From NCBI RefSeq assembly GCF_003030465.1, contig NZ_CP028339.1, positions 1,798,001 through 1,862,000 on the forward strand: a stretch of DNA of 64,000 nucleotides, read 5' to 3'. Position 1 is the first letter of the stretch. Every line of letters starts with the position of its first letter. The notes under the pieces are model-generated. The model did no database searches and had not been told where the DNA came from. It worked only from the letters and a program-made list of their open reading frames with translations. Of this stretch, positions 41,643 through 52,957 are shown one piece after another. Both the position numbers and the translations under genes were made by a program. Origin of the DNA: Thauera aromatica K172 (lineage in GTDB: Bacteria; Pseudomonadota; Gammaproteobacteria; Burkholderiales; Rhodocyclaceae).

Positions 41643-43307
41643 ATGAAAGCAGCGAACGCCGCCGCCGCGGTAGCGCCGGTCAGCACCAGTTCGGTCGATA
41701 TCGCCGACTGGCGGCCGGAGGACGAAGCCTTCTGGCGGGAGAAGGGGGCGCAGATCGCCAGTCGCAACCTGTGGATTTCGATTCCCAGCCTGCTGTGCGG
41801 CTTCGCCGTGTGGCTGATGTGGGGCATCATCACGGTGCAGATGGCCAATGCCGGCTTCCCGTTCAAACCGGACGAGCTGTTTACCATCGCGGCCATTTCC
41901 GGCCTCTCCGGTGCCACGCTGCGCATTCCGGCTTCGTTCTTCATCCGCATCTGCGGCGGGCGCAATACGGTCTGGCTTACGACCGCGCTGCTGATGATTC
42001 CGGCTTTCGGTACCGGTATCGCGCTCCAGGACACCAGCACGCCGCTGTGGGTGTTCCAGCTGATGGCGCTGCTCTCGGGGATCGGCGGCGGCAACTTCGC
42101 CTGCTCGATGTCGAACATCAGCACCTTCTTCCCGAAGCGCTTGCAGGGGACCGCGCTCGGCCTCAATGCCGGTCTGGGCAACTTCGGCGTCACCACCATG
42201 CAGTTGCTGATTCCGGCGGTGATGACGGTCGGCCTGTTCGGCGCCATCGGCGGCGATGCGATTCCGCTCGTGAAGGATTCGGCCACGCTGATCGGCAAGA
42301 TCGCTGCGGGAACGCCGACCTTCGTCCAGAACGCCGGCTTCGTCTGGCTGCTGCTGTTGGTGCCGCTTGCGGTGATCGGCTGGTTCGGCATGAACAACCT
42401 GCTGACGGTGTCGCCCAACATCGGCTCCACCGGCGCGGCGATGGGCAAGATCGTCCTGTTCTACGGCATCGCACTGGTGGTTTCGGCGATCGGTCTGTAT
42501 CTGTACCTGCCGGCGCCGAGCGGCAGCGGGCTGCTTTCGGGCAACGGCATGTGGGTGGTGCTGCCGCTGGTGATCGTGGGCACGCTGTACGGCATGAAAG
42601 CGGTCGCCACCGGCGAGATGAAGGCCAACCTGAACAAGCAGTTCGCGATCTTCGGTAACAAGCACACCTGGTCGATGACCGCGCTCTACGTCGTCACTTT
42701 CGGCTCCTTCATCGGTTTCTCGATGGCGCTGCCGCTGTCGATCACGGTGATCTTCGGCAATACCCATGTGTTCGACGCCGGCACCCAGGCCTGGGTCCAT
42801 GCGAAGAACCCGAACGCGCCCTCGGCGCTGATGTACGCCTGGATCGGTCCCTTCGTCGGCGCCCTGATCCGTCCGGTGGGCGGCTGGATTTCCGACAAGC
42901 TGGGCGGCTCGATCGTCACCCAGTGGATTTCGATCGTGCTCGTCATCGCTTCGGCGGCGACCGGCTACGTGATGTTCCTCGCCTATCAGTCGGCGACGCC
43001 CGAAGAGCACTTCTTCACCTTCATGGCGCTGTTCGTGGTCCTGTTCGCCGCGTCCGGGATCGGCAACGGCTCCACCTTCCGCACCATCGGCTTCGTCTTC
43101 GACCAGGATCAGCGCGGTCCGGCATTGGGCTGGACCTCGGCGGTGGCAGCCTACGGCTCGTTCATCGCTCCGGTGGTCATCGGCGGCCAGATCAAGGCCG
43201 GCTCGCCGGAGAACGCGATGTACGGCTTCGCGGTGTTCTACGCCCTGTGCGTGGTCATCAACTGGTGGTTCTACCTGCGCAAGAACGCCTACATCCGCAA
43301 CCCCTGA
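41643..43307 (+). CDS. narK2: Nitrate/nitrite antiporter NarK2
   Basis: 554 residues, longer than NarK1 because of extra loops and about two further hydrophobic segments. NNP-family motifs are intact, including GIGGGNFACSMSNISTFFPK and the GLNAGLGNFG run. NarK2-type carriers exchange external nitrate for internal nitrite, preventing nitrite build-up. It lies 33 bp after narK1 and 68 bp before narG, with GAGGAG near the start codon, so it is likely co-transcribed with narGHJI. Paracoccus-type fused NarK1-NarK2 proteins show the same two parts in one chain; here they are separate. Confidence 0.92.
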   Translation: MKAANAAAAVAPVSTSSVDIADWRPEDEAFWREKGAQIASRNLWISIPSLLCGFAVWLMWGIITVQMANAGFPFKPDELFTIAAISGLSGATLRIPASFFIRICGGRNTVWLTTALLMIPAFGTGIALQDTSTPLWVFQLMALLSGIGGGNFACSMSNISTFFPKRLQGTALGLNAGLGNFGVTTMQLLIPAVMTVGLFGAIGGDAIPLVKDSATLIGKIAAGTPTFVQNAGFVWLLLLVPLAVIGWFGMNNLLTVSPNIGSTGAAMGKIVLFYGIALVVSAIGLYLYLPAPSGSGLLSGNGMWVVLPLVIVGTLYGMKAVATGEMKANLNKQFAIFGNKHTWSMTALYVVTFGSFIGFSMALPLSITVIFGNTHVFDAGTQAWVHAKNPNAPSALMYAWIGPFVGALIRPVGGWISDKLGGSIVTQWISIVLVIASAATGYVMFLAYQSATPEEHFFTFMALFVVLFAASGIGNGSTFRTIGFVFDQDQRGPALGWTSAVAAYGSFIAPVVIGGQIKAGSPENAMYGFAVFYALCVVINWWFYLRKNAYIRNP

Positions 43308-43375
43308 ACATTTTTCACCCTTCGGATCACCGATCGCCTTTCCGTATCGGAACGACGACTTGAAAGGAGTAAACC

Positions 43376-46300
43376 ATGAGTCATTTTCTCGATCGCCTGA
43401 GGTTTTTCGACAAGGTCAAGGACACCTTCTCGAACGGGCACGGCATCGTCACCAATGAAGACCGCAACTGGGAGGATGCCTACCGCAACCGCTGGCGCCA
43501 TGACAAGGTGGTGCGCTCCACCCACGGTGTGAACTGCACCGGTGGCTGTTCGTGGAAGATCTTCGTGAAGAACGGCCTGGTGTCGTTCGAAATGCAGCAG
43601 ACCGACTATCCGCGTACCCGCGAGGATCTGCCCAACCACGAGCCGCGCGGCTGCCAGCGTGGCGCCTCGTTCTCGTGGTACCTGTATTCGCCGCACCGCA
43701 TCAAGCACCCGATGATCCGCGGCCGCCTGCTCGACCTCTATCGTGCCGAGCGCAAGGCCGGCCGTGACCCGGTCGAGGCCTGGGAAGCGATCCAGAAGGA
43801 TCCGGCCAAGCGCGACAAGTACGTGCACGTGCGCGGCCTGGGCGGCTTCGTGCGCACGAGCTGGGACGAGGTCACCGAGATCGTCGCCGCGGCCAACGTG
43901 TACACGATCAAGAAGTGGGGCCCGGACCGCATCTACGGTTTCTCGCCGATTCCGGCGATGTCGATGATTTCCTACGCTGCCGGCGCGCGCTACCTGTCGC
44001 TGATCGGTGGTGCCTGTGGCTCGTTCTACGACTGGTACTGCGATCTGCCGGCGGCTTCGCCGCAGGTGTGGGGCGAGCAGACCGACGTGCCGGAAGCGGC
44101 CGACTGGTACAACTCGACCTACCTGATCATCACCGGCGCGAACCTGCCGATGACCCGTACTCCGGACGCCCACTTCGCCACTGAAGTGCGTTACAAGGGC
44201 GCCAAGATCGTGTCGATGGCCCCGGACTATGCCGAGTACGTGAAGTTCGCCGACCTCTGGATGCCGGTCAAGCAAGGTACCGACGCCGCCGCCTTCCTGG
44301 CGATGGGCCATGTCGCGCTGAAAGAGTTCTACATCAACAAGCAGGACCCGTACTTCCAGGAATACGCGCGCAAGTACACCGACCTGCCGATGCAGGTCAT
44401 CCTGCGCAAGCATGGCGAAGGCTACGTCAGCGACCGCAACCTGCGTGCCTCCGACTTCGACGGCAGCCTCGGCGAAGCCAACAACCCCGAGTGGAAGACC
44501 ATCGTCTTCGACAAGAAGAGCGGTCGCTATATTGCGCCCAACGGCTCGATCGGTTTCCGCTGGGGCGAGGAAGGCAAGTGGAACCTGCTCGAGAAGGCCG
44601 GTGCCGAGCAAGGCGAGACCGAAGCCGAACTGTCGTGCATCGACAGCCGTGACGACGTCGTCTCGGTGGGCTTCCCGCACTTCGTGCCGGGCGAGAAGGA
44701 ACTGCTGTACCGCAACGTGCCGGTGCGTCGCCTGAAGCTGGCAGACGGCGAAGAGGTGTTTGTCACCTCGGTGTTCGACATGCAGATCGCTCAGTACGGC
44801 ATCGACCGCGGCCTCGGTGGCGGCAACGTCGCCAAGTCCTACGACGACGCCAACGTCGCCTACACCCCGGCCTGGGCGGCGAAGCAGACCGGCGTCAAGG
44901 CCGCCGACCTCGAGCGCACCGGCCGCGAGTTCGCCGATAACGCTTCGAAGACCAAGGGCCGGTCCATGGTCATCATGGGCGCGGCGATCAACCACTGGTA
45001 CCACAACGACCTTGCCTACCGTTCGATCATGAACCTGCTGCACATGTGCGGCTGCGTCGGTCAGACCGGCGGTGGCTGGGCGCACTACGTGGGGCAGGAG
45101 AAGCTGCGTCCGCAGGCCGGCTGGGCGCCGATCGCCTTCGCCCTCGACTGGCAGCGTCCGCCGCGCCACATGAACTCGACCTCCTACTGGTATTTCCATA
45201 CCGACCAGTGGCGTTACGAGACCATCAACGCCGACGAACTGCTGTCGCCGGCCGGTCGCAACCGCAACAAGGGCTCGTCGCTCGCCGACTACAACGTCAA
45301 GGCCGTCCGCATGGGCTGGCTGCCGTCGGCGCCGCATTTCAACCGCAACCCGATGGAACTCGCCGCGGAAGCCGAGCGTGCCGGTGCCAGCGATGAGGCG
45401 AGCGTGTCGAAGTATGTCGTCGATCAGCTCAAGTCGGGCAAGCTCGACGTCGCCTTCGCCGACCCGGACGCCGAGGAAAACTGGCCGCGCAACCTCATCG
45501 TGTGGCGCGCCAACCTCATCGGTACTTCGGCCAAGGGCCACGAGTACTTCCTCAAGCACCTCCTCGGCGCCCAGAACGGCGTCATGCAGGAAGGCGGTGC
45601 CGGCAACAACTGCAAGGAAGTGAAGTGGCGCGAGCACGGCCCCACCGGCAAGCTCGACCTCATGGTGGACATCAACTTCCGCCTGAACTCGACCGGCGCC
45701 TACTCCGACATCATCCTGCCGACGGCGACCTGGTACGAGAAGAACGACCTCAACACCACCGACATGCACCCGTTCATCCACCCGCTGGGTGAGGCGGTGA
45801 CTCCGGGTTGGGAGTCGAAGTCCGACTGGCAGATCTTCCGCACCCTGGCGAAGACCTTCACCGGGCTGGCCGCCAAGCACCTGGGCACCCGCAAGGACAT
45901 CGTCGCGCTGCCGATGCAGCACGACTCGGCACAGGAACTGGCCACGCCGATGGGGGTGGGCAAGGACTGGAAGCACGGCGAGTGCGAGCCGATCCCGGGC
46001 AAGACGATGCCGCTGCTCAAGCTGGTGGAGCGCGACTACAGCCAGATCTACAACAAGTACATCGCGCTCGGCCCGCTGATGGTCAAGCTCGGCAACAACG
46101 TCAAGGGCATCGACTGGGATACCACCCAGGAGTACGAAGAGCTCAAGAAGTGCAACTACCCGGTGCAGGTCGAAGGCGTTTCGAAGGGCATGCCTTCGCT
46201 CGAGGAAGACATCTACGTCTGCGACTCGGTGATGCGCATGGCGCCGGAAACCAACGGCGAAGTGGCGCACAAGTCGTGGAGCGCGCTGTCGAAGAAGACC

Positions 46301-47131
46301 GGTATCGACCACCATCACCTGTATGCCGGTCGCCACGAGGACAAGATCACTTTCCGCGACATCGTCGCCCAGCCGCGCAAGATCATCACCGCGCCGACCT
46401 GGTCGGGGATCGAGTCCGAGACCGTGTCCTATACCGCCGGGTACACCAACATCCATGAGCACATCCCGTTCCGCACCCTGACCGGCCGTGCCCACTTCTA
46501 CCAGGACCACGAGTGGTTCCTCGACTTCGGCGAAGGCTTCTGCGCCTACAAGCCGCCGGTCGACCTGAAGGCGCACGAGATGGTGCCCGACAGCGTGAAG
46601 AAGAAGCCGCACCTGACCCTGTCGTGGATCACCCCGCACTCCAAGTGGGGCATCCACTCCAGCTACCAGGACAACCTGCGCATGCTCAACCTGTTCCGCG
46701 GTGGCCCGTACGTCTGGCTGTCCGAGGACGAGGCGGCGAGCATCGGCATCAAGGACAACGACTGGGTCGAGGCGATCAACGGCAACGGCGCCACGGTGTG
46801 CCGTGCGGTGGTGTCGCAGCGTATCCCGCGCGGCATGGCGATCATGTACCACGCGCAGGAAAAGAACGTGAACGTGCCCGGCTCGAACACCACCGGCAAG
46901 CGTGGCGGCATCCTGAACTCGGTGACCCGCGTCATCGTCAAGCCGACCAACATGGTCGGCGGCTATGCGCAGCTGTCCTACAGCTTCAACTACTACGGCA
47001 CCGTCGGTTGCCAGCGTGACGAAGTCGTGGTGATCCACAAGATCGAGGACCAGGACATCGACTGGCTGGAGCGTCCGCTGACGCCTGAACGCGAAGCCCA
47101 GCGCAACCCGGTGGGTATCGGCAAGAAGTAA
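43376..47131 (+). CDS. narG: Respiratory nitrate reductase alpha subunit NarG
   Basis: 1251 residues, normal length. The N-terminal [4Fe-4S] site is His50, Cys54, Cys58 and Cys93 (STHGVNCTGGCSW, RGCQRG), the His-Cys3 type. The molybdenum ligand Asp223 lies in FYDWYCDLPAASPQVWGEQT. It carries the bis-MGD cofactor and reduces nitrate to nitrite on the cytoplasmic side, with electrons from NarH. There is no twin-arginine signal, as expected for the cytoplasmic type. AAAGGAG precedes the start. The upstream 68 bp contain a small palindrome TTCCGTATCGGAA (43340-43352) of unknown use. The distance to narH (136 bp) is large for this operon. Confidence 0.98.
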   Translation: MSHFLDRLRFFDKVKDTFSNGHGIVTNEDRNWEDAYRNRWRHDKVVRSTHGVNCTGGCSWKIFVKNGLVSFEMQQTDYPRTREDLPNHEPRGCQRGASFSWYLYSPHRIKHPMIRGRLLDLYRAERKAGRDPVEAWEAIQKDPAKRDKYVHVRGLGGFVRTSWDEVTEIVAAANVYTIKKWGPDRIYGFSPIPAMSMISYAAGARYLSLIGGACGSFYDWYCDLPAASPQVWGEQTDVPEAADWYNSTYLIITGANLPMTRTPDAHFATEVRYKGAKIVSMAPDYAEYVKFADLWMPVKQGTDAAAFLAMGHVALKEFYINKQDPYFQEYARKYTDLPMQVILRKHGEGYVSDRNLRASDFDGSLGEANNPEWKTIVFDKKSGRYIAPNGSIGFRWGEEGKWNLLEKAGAEQGETEAELSCIDSRDDVVSVGFPHFVPGEKELLYRNVPVRRLKLADGEEVFVTSVFDMQIAQYGIDRGLGGGNVAKSYDDANVAYTPAWAAKQTGVKAADLERTGREFADNASKTKGRSMVIMGAAINHWYHNDLAYRSIMNLLHMCGCVGQTGGGWAHYVGQEKLRPQAGWAPIAFALDWQRPPRHMNSTSYWYFHTDQWRYETINADELLSPAGRNRNKGSSLADYNVKAVRMGWLPSAPHFNRNPMELAAEAERAGASDEASVSKYVVDQLKSGKLDVAFADPDAEENWPRNLIVWRANLIGTSAKGHEYFLKHLLGAQNGVMQEGGAGNNCKEVKWREHGPTGKLDLMVDINFRLNSTGAYSDIILPTATWYEKNDLNTTDMHPFIHPLGEAVTPGWESKSDWQIFRTLAKTFTGLAAKHLGTRKDIVALPMQHDSAQELATPMGVGKDWKHGECEPIPGKTMPLLKLVERDYSQIYNKYIALGPLMVKLGNNVKGIDWDTTQEYEELKKCNYPVQVEGVSKGMPSLEEDIYVCDSVMRMAPETNGEVAHKSWSALSKKTGIDHHHLYAGRHEDKITFRDIVAQPRKIITAPTWSGIESETVSYTAGYTNIHEHIPFRTLTGRAHFYQDHEWFLDFGEGFCAYKPPVDLKAHEMVPDSVKKKPHLTLSWITPHSKWGIHSSYQDNLRMLNLFRGGPYVWLSEDEAASIGIKDNDWVEAINGNGATVCRAVVSQRIPRGMAIMYHAQEKNVNVPGSNTTGKRGGILNSVTRVIVKPTNMVGGYAQLSYSFNYYGTVGCQRDEVVVIHKIEDQDIDWLERPLTPEREAQRNPVGIGKK

Positions 47132-47146
47132 GGAACAAGGGTCGAG

Positions 47147-47166
47147 GTGCGGCGGGGACGCCGCAC
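47147..47166 (+). other. Intercistronic hairpin between narG and narH
   Basis: Perfect eight-base-pair stem GTGCGGCG/CGCCGCAC with a GGGA tetraloop, 15 bp after the narG stop. No T-run follows, so it is more likely an mRNA stability element or processing site than a terminator. Confidence 0.6.
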
Positions 47167-47267
47167 TGCCCCCCTCCGGGAATCCGCAAACGTAAGAGCT
47201 TTCGGGCGAGATCGGGCAGTCACGGGAATCCCGGCTGCCGGATGCTCGCCCCAGACTGGAGAAACAC

Positions 47268-48836
<1,569 letters not shown>

Positions 48837-48852
48837 AAAAGGAGTTGCAGCA

Positions 48853-49401
48853 ATGCAAACCTACAAACTGCTGGCCGTGCTGCTCGATTACCCGGGCGGC
48901 GAGATCATCGACGACCTGCGCAGCGCCGCCGCCGAGAAGGGCGGTGCGCTCGGGCTGGTCGAGTCGATCGACCGCGATCGGCTGTTTTCGGCCGGTGAGC
49001 ACGCACGTATCGCGGGCTTCATCGATTGGGCCCTGGCCCAGGATCAGACCGAGCTCGAGGGCCGCTACGTCAAGACCTTCGATCTGACCCCCGAGCACAG
49101 CCTGCACCTGACCCATCACGTTTTCGGCGACGACAAGAACCGCGGCCCGGCATTGATCGACCTGTCGGAGTACTACAAGTCGTTCGGCCTGCAGCACGAC
49201 GAGCACGAAATTCCAGACTATCTGCCGATGATGCTGGAGTTCGTCTCGCAACTCGAGGAAACCGAGGCGCGGGTCTTCCTGACCGATGCCGTCAAGGTCT
49301 TCAACGTGCTGGCGTCCAACCTGGAAAAGGCGGAGAGCCCGTACGCCGCGCTCGTCCGCGTCATCGAAAACCACAGCTCGCTCGCCAAACTGGCAGCCTG
49401 A
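48853..49401 (+). CDS. narJ: Nitrate reductase assembly chaperone NarJ
   Basis: 182 residues, a typical TorD/NarJ-family helical chaperone. Family patterns include LLAVLLDYPGGEIIDDL at the N-terminus and the YVKTFDLTPEHSLHLTHHVFGDD run (shown in part: FDLTPEHSLHLTHHVFG). NarJ binds the NarG N-terminus and holds it until molybdenum cofactor and heme insertion are complete; it is not part of the final enzyme. It lies between narH and narI at 16 and 10 bp, in standard operon order, with AAGGAG before the ATG. Confidence 0.95.
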   Translation: MQTYKLLAVLLDYPGGEIIDDLRSAAAEKGGALGLVESIDRDRLFSAGEHARIAGFIDWALAQDQTELEGRYVKTFDLTPEHSLHLTHHVFGDDKNRGPALIDLSEYYKSFGLQHDEHEIPDYLPMMLEFVSQLEETEARVFLTDAVKVFNVLASNLEKAESPYAALVRVIENHSSLAKLAA

Positions 49402-49411
49402 GGAGAGCAAC

Positions 49412-50116
49412 ATGTCTTTGACCAAACTGATTTTCGGGGTCTATCCCTATATCTGTCTGACCGTGTTCGTGATCGGCAGCTGGATCCGTTACGACAACGA
49501 GCAATACACCTGGAAGACCGACTCGTCGATGCTGCTGTCGAAGTCGGGGATGCTGGTGGCGAGCAACCTGTTCCACGTCGGCGTCCTGATGATTTTCCTC
49601 GGCCACTTTGCCGGTCTGGTGCTGCCGCACGGCCTGTGGCTGGCGCTCGGCGTGTCCGACCTGACCCACCAGTGGATCGCGATCTGGGCCGGTCTGGTGT
49701 TCGGTACGATGTGCCTGCTCGGCGGCAGCTTCCTGTGGTACCGCCGCATGTACAATCCGCGCATCCGCCTCAACAGCCGTCGTAGCGACGTGTTCGTGAT
49801 CACCTGGCTGATGATCACCCTGATCCTGGGGCTGAGCACGATTCCGTTCTCGATCGGTCATGCCAACAACGGCGATCCGGCGGTGATGCTGGCGCTGGCC
49901 GACTGGGTCAAGAGCGTCCTGCTGCTGAACCCGCAGCCCGAGCTGATGGAGCAGGTCGACCCGATCTTCCGCGCCCACATCTTCTTCGGCATGACGGTGT
50001 TCCTGGCCTTCCCCTTCACCCGCCTGGTGCACATCCTGACCGCGCCGTTCAACTATCTGGGTCGCGCCTACCAGATCGTCCGGACCAAGCGCCGCATCGA
50101 AGCGCGCCAGTCCTGA
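49412..50116 (+). CDS. narI: Respiratory nitrate reductase gamma subunit NarI
   Basis: 234 residues, with five membrane helices. The two heme b groups are ligated by His55 and His65 (HVGVLMIFLGHF) and by His189 and His207 (HIFFGMTVFLAFPFTRLVH), with the same 10- and 18-residue spacing as in E. coli. It takes electrons from quinol on the periplasmic side and passes them to NarH, generating proton motive force. AGGAGAG precedes the ATG. A strong terminator follows, so the narXL regulators have their own promoter. Confidence 0.97.
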   Translation: MSLTKLIFGVYPYICLTVFVIGSWIRYDNEQYTWKTDSSMLLSKSGMLVASNLFHVGVLMIFLGHFAGLVLPHGLWLALGVSDLTHQWIAIWAGLVFGTMCLLGGSFLWYRRMYNPRIRLNSRRSDVFVITWLMITLILGLSTIPFSIGHANNGDPAVMLALADWVKSVLLLNPQPELMEQVDPIFRAHIFFGMTVFLAFPFTRLVHILTAPFNYLGRAYQIVRTKRRIEARQS

Positions 50117-50134
50117 TCTTTTCCGCGCAGGCGG

Positions 50135-50176
50135 GGCAAGACGCGCGGCGGATTCAGCGCCGCGCGTCTTGCCTTT
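50135..50176 (+). terminator. Terminator after narI
   Basis: Perfect 16-bp stem GGCAAGACGCGCGGCG/CGCCGCGCGTCTTGCC with a seven-base loop, followed by a short T-run (TTT). It ends the narKGHJI transcript before narX. Confidence 0.82.
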
Positions 50177-50203
50177 CGGGCAGTTTGGCCCTAGCTTGCG
50201 CGA

Positions 50204-52177
50204 ATGAATTCGACTCAATCCACTTTGATGTTGCTGCGCGGCTCCGGGCTGTCGGTCAAGATCACGGCCATCCTGCTCGGTTTCTTCCTGGCCGCGCTGA
50301 CCGCGATCGGACTGACGCTGTTCATTTCCTGGCACCTGGAAGGGGCCGCCGCGGCGATCAACGACGCGGGCAGCCTGCGCATGCGCATGTACCGGCTCGC
50401 CCACCATCTCGCACGCGCCGACGAGCTCGGCCAGGTCCCCTCGGCGACCTTCGCCTCCGACCTTCGCCGGCGGGCGGACGAGTTCGAAAACGTGCTCGCC
50501 AATCTGCGCGCAGGTGACCCAACGCGTCCGCTCTTCCTGCCCCGCGACGACGGCATCCCGGAGGATGTCGAGCGTCTGTACGAAGACTGGCGGACGCGTC
50601 TGCGCCCGATTCTCGAGGCTATCGTGACTACGCCGACGCCGGCGATGCTTCACGCCAGGGCGCTCGACTTCGACGCCCAGGTCGTGGCCGCCGTGGCCAC
50701 GATCGACGACATCGTGCTGCGCATGGAGCACAGCTACGGCCGCAATACCAACATCCTGCGCGCTTCCCAGGTGGGCCTGGTGGTGCTGGCGGTGATCGGC
50801 ACGTTCGTGCTGCTGCGCTTTTTCTTCCTGACCGTGATCCGGCCGCTTTACGAGCTCCAGGTGGGCGTCAAGCGGATGGAAAAGGAAGATTTCGATGCAC
50901 GCGTGCCGGTGCTCGCCAATGATGAATTCGGCGAGCTGTCCGCAGGCTTCAACCAGATGGCCGCGCACCTCCAGGATCTCTATGCCACGCTCGAGGAGCG
51001 GGTGGATGCGAAAACGCGAAGCCTCGAAAGCCGGAACCGCGAACTGAGGATTCTGTACGACATCGTCGGTTTCCTGCGCGAACCGAACGACGTCGATTCG
51101 TTGTGCCGCGGCTTTCTCGAGCGCGTGCAGAAAACCATGGGGGCGACGGCGGGTTCGGCGCGCCTGCTCGATCTGGAGTCGCGCAACCTGTGCATGATCG
51201 TGCACGATGGCCTGGCCGATGATTTTCTCGACCGCGAGGAAGTGCTCGCGTGCGGTGAGTGTGCCTGCGGAGAAGTGGTGCTGGGGGGGCGTTCGCTGGC
51301 ACTGGATGTGCGCGAAGGCAGCCTCGACCTGACCCGCGACGCGTGCGCGCGCGCCGGGTTTCAGACCGTCTCGGCGACGTCGATCACGGCCAACAAGCGC
51401 CCGCTGGGCGTGTTCAACCTGTTTTTCGCGACCCCGACCTCGATCAGCGAACAGGATTCGCAGCTCCTCGAAACCCTTGGGCAGCAACTCGGCATCGCCA
51501 TCGAGAACCAGCGCCTCCATGCGCGCGAGCGCGAGCTTGCGGTTTCCGAAGAGCGCAACCTGCTCGCACGCGAACTGCACGACTCGATCGCCCAGGGGCT
51601 GGCCTTTCTCAACCTCCAGGTGCAGATGCTCGAACGTGCACTGGCCGAAAACAAGGAGCAGGACGTCCGCAACACGGTCGACATGCTGCGGCGCGGCATC
51701 CAGGAGAGCTATGAGGACGTGCGGGAGCTGCTGGTGCATTTCCGCACCCGCGTCGAGCAGCAGGATCTGGATGCCGCGATCGCCGCGGCGTTGCGCCGGC
51801 TCGCCGAGCAGACCGGCGTTGCTACCGATCTCGAGGTCCAGGGCGATGGCGCGCCGCTCGACCCCGAAGCCGAGACCCAGGTCCTGTACATCGTCCAGGA
51901 AGCGCTCTCCAATGTGCGCAAGCACGCCAATGCGAGCTCGGTGTCGGTCAGCCTGCGTCGCGGGCGGCACGGGCTGTCGGTGACGGTGCGCGATGACGGG
52001 GTCGGTTTCGTCGAAGGGCGGGTGGCCGACGATGGCGGCGAAGCGCATATCGGTCTGCAGATCATGCGCGAGCGCGCGCTGCGGATCGGCGGCCACTTTG
52101 CCGTGCGCTCGTCGCCCGGGCGCGGAACCGAGCTGCGCCTGCAGCTGCCCAGGACCAACCACAAGGTAGCAGCATGA
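50204..52177 (+). CDS. narX: Nitrate/nitrite sensor histidine kinase NarX
   Basis: 657 residues. A first membrane helix (about 20-45) is followed by a periplasmic domain with the P-box INDAGSLRMRMYRL (about 52-66), the nitrate-binding motif of NarX/NarQ. After the second helix (about 180-208) come HAMP (about 208-262), a GAF-like/cysteine-bearing linker (about 290-430) and a HisKA_3 domain with His459 in RELHDSIAQGL, then a HATPase with DDGVGF and GLQIMRERA. It phosphorylates NarL when nitrate binds. The stop overlaps the narL start by four bases. Cys residues in the linker (LACGECACGEVVL) are conserved in several NarX proteins. Confidence 0.95.
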   Translation: MNSTQSTLMLLRGSGLSVKITAILLGFFLAALTAIGLTLFISWHLEGAAAAINDAGSLRMRMYRLAHHLARADELGQVPSATFASDLRRRADEFENVLANLRAGDPTRPLFLPRDDGIPEDVERLYEDWRTRLRPILEAIVTTPTPAMLHARALDFDAQVVAAVATIDDIVLRMEHSYGRNTNILRASQVGLVVLAVIGTFVLLRFFFLTVIRPLYELQVGVKRMEKEDFDARVPVLANDEFGELSAGFNQMAAHLQDLYATLEERVDAKTRSLESRNRELRILYDIVGFLREPNDVDSLCRGFLERVQKTMGATAGSARLLDLESRNLCMIVHDGLADDFLDREEVLACGECACGEVVLGGRSLALDVREGSLDLTRDACARAGFQTVSATSITANKRPLGVFNLFFATPTSISEQDSQLLETLGQQLGIAIENQRLHARERELAVSEERNLLARELHDSIAQGLAFLNLQVQMLERALAENKEQDVRNTVDMLRRGIQESYEDVRELLVHFRTRVEQQDLDAAIAAALRRLAEQTGVATDLEVQGDGAPLDPEAETQVLYIVQEALSNVRKHANASSVSVSLRRGRHGLSVTVRDDGVGFVEGRVADDGGEAHIGLQIMRERALRIGGHFAVRSSPGRGTELRLQLPRTNHKVAA

Positions 52178-52899
52178 AGGCAAGCTCCATTCGCGTTCTT
52201 CTGGTCGACGACCACACCCTTTTTCGCAGCGGCATCCGCTCATTGCTGCAGAGCTATCCGGAATTCGAGGTCGTCGGCGAAGCGGGCGACGGTCGTGAAG
52301 GCATCCACCTGGCCGCACAGTTCCGGCCCGATGTCGTGTTGCTCGATCTCAACATGCCGGGCCTGTCGGGATGCGAGGCGGCCCGGCTGATCCTCGAGGA
52401 GTCCCCTGGGGCGCGGGTGCTGATGCTGACCGTGTCCGAAGACGCGGACGACCTGATCGATACCCTGCGCGTCGGCGCCTGCGGCTATCTGCTGAAGAAC
52501 ATCCAGGCCGAGACGCTGGTGGCCGCGATCAAGACCGCGGCTCAGGGGGAGTCGGTGGTGTCGCCGCAGATGATGGGCAAACTGCTCAACGGCGTGCGCG
52601 GCGCCGCCGCTCAGGAGACGCGAGGGAGCGCACCGATCGAGCGCAGCGTTGCAGGTGCTGCGCCGACGGCAGCGGCCGAAGGCGGGGATCTCGACAAGTT
52701 GTCGCCGCGCGAGCGCGAGATTCTGCAGTACATCGCCCGCGGCCAGAGCAACAAGGAAATCGCCCGTGCGCTTGATGTGGCGGAAAGCACGGTCAAAATC
52801 CACGTCCAGAACATGCTGCGCAAGCTCAATTTGAACAGCCGGGTGCAGGCAGCCGTCTACGCGGTGGAAAACGGCCTGGTGCAGGCGCCCGACACCTGA
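52174..52899 (+). CDS. narL: Nitrate response regulator NarL
   Basis: 241 residues, a receiver domain (1-125) followed by a LuxR-type HTH (about 170-235). Phosphoacceptor Asp58 (LLDLNMPG), acidic pair Asp12-Asp13 and Lys109 are intact. The HTH has LSPREREILQYIARGQSNKE and the recognition helix region ALDVAESTVKIHVQNML. Phosphorylated NarL controls nar and other anaerobic genes through TACYYMT heptamers; one such sequence is upstream of narK1 (40186). It overlaps narX, so the two are translated together. The linker (about 130-165) is longer than in E. coli NarL. Confidence 0.95.
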   Translation: MKASSIRVLLVDDHTLFRSGIRSLLQSYPEFEVVGEAGDGREGIHLAAQFRPDVVLLDLNMPGLSGCEAARLILEESPGARVLMLTVSEDADDLIDTLRVGACGYLLKNIQAETLVAAIKTAAQGESVVSPQMMGKLLNGVRGAAAQETRGSAPIERSVAGAAPTAAAEGGDLDKLSPREREILQYIARGQSNKEIARALDVAESTVKIHVQNMLRKLNLNSRVQAAVYAVENGLVQAPDT

Positions 52900-52957
52900 G
52901 TTCCTCCCGGCAGGCGGCGGTGCGCCGCCCCGGCGCAGATGCGTTCAGTGCAGGTCT

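Noticed and set aside
43340-43352. Palindrome TTCCGTATCGGAA before narG as an operator
   Set aside because: It has only five-base arms and lies within the narK2-narG spacer, likely inside the transcript; nothing ties it to a regulator.
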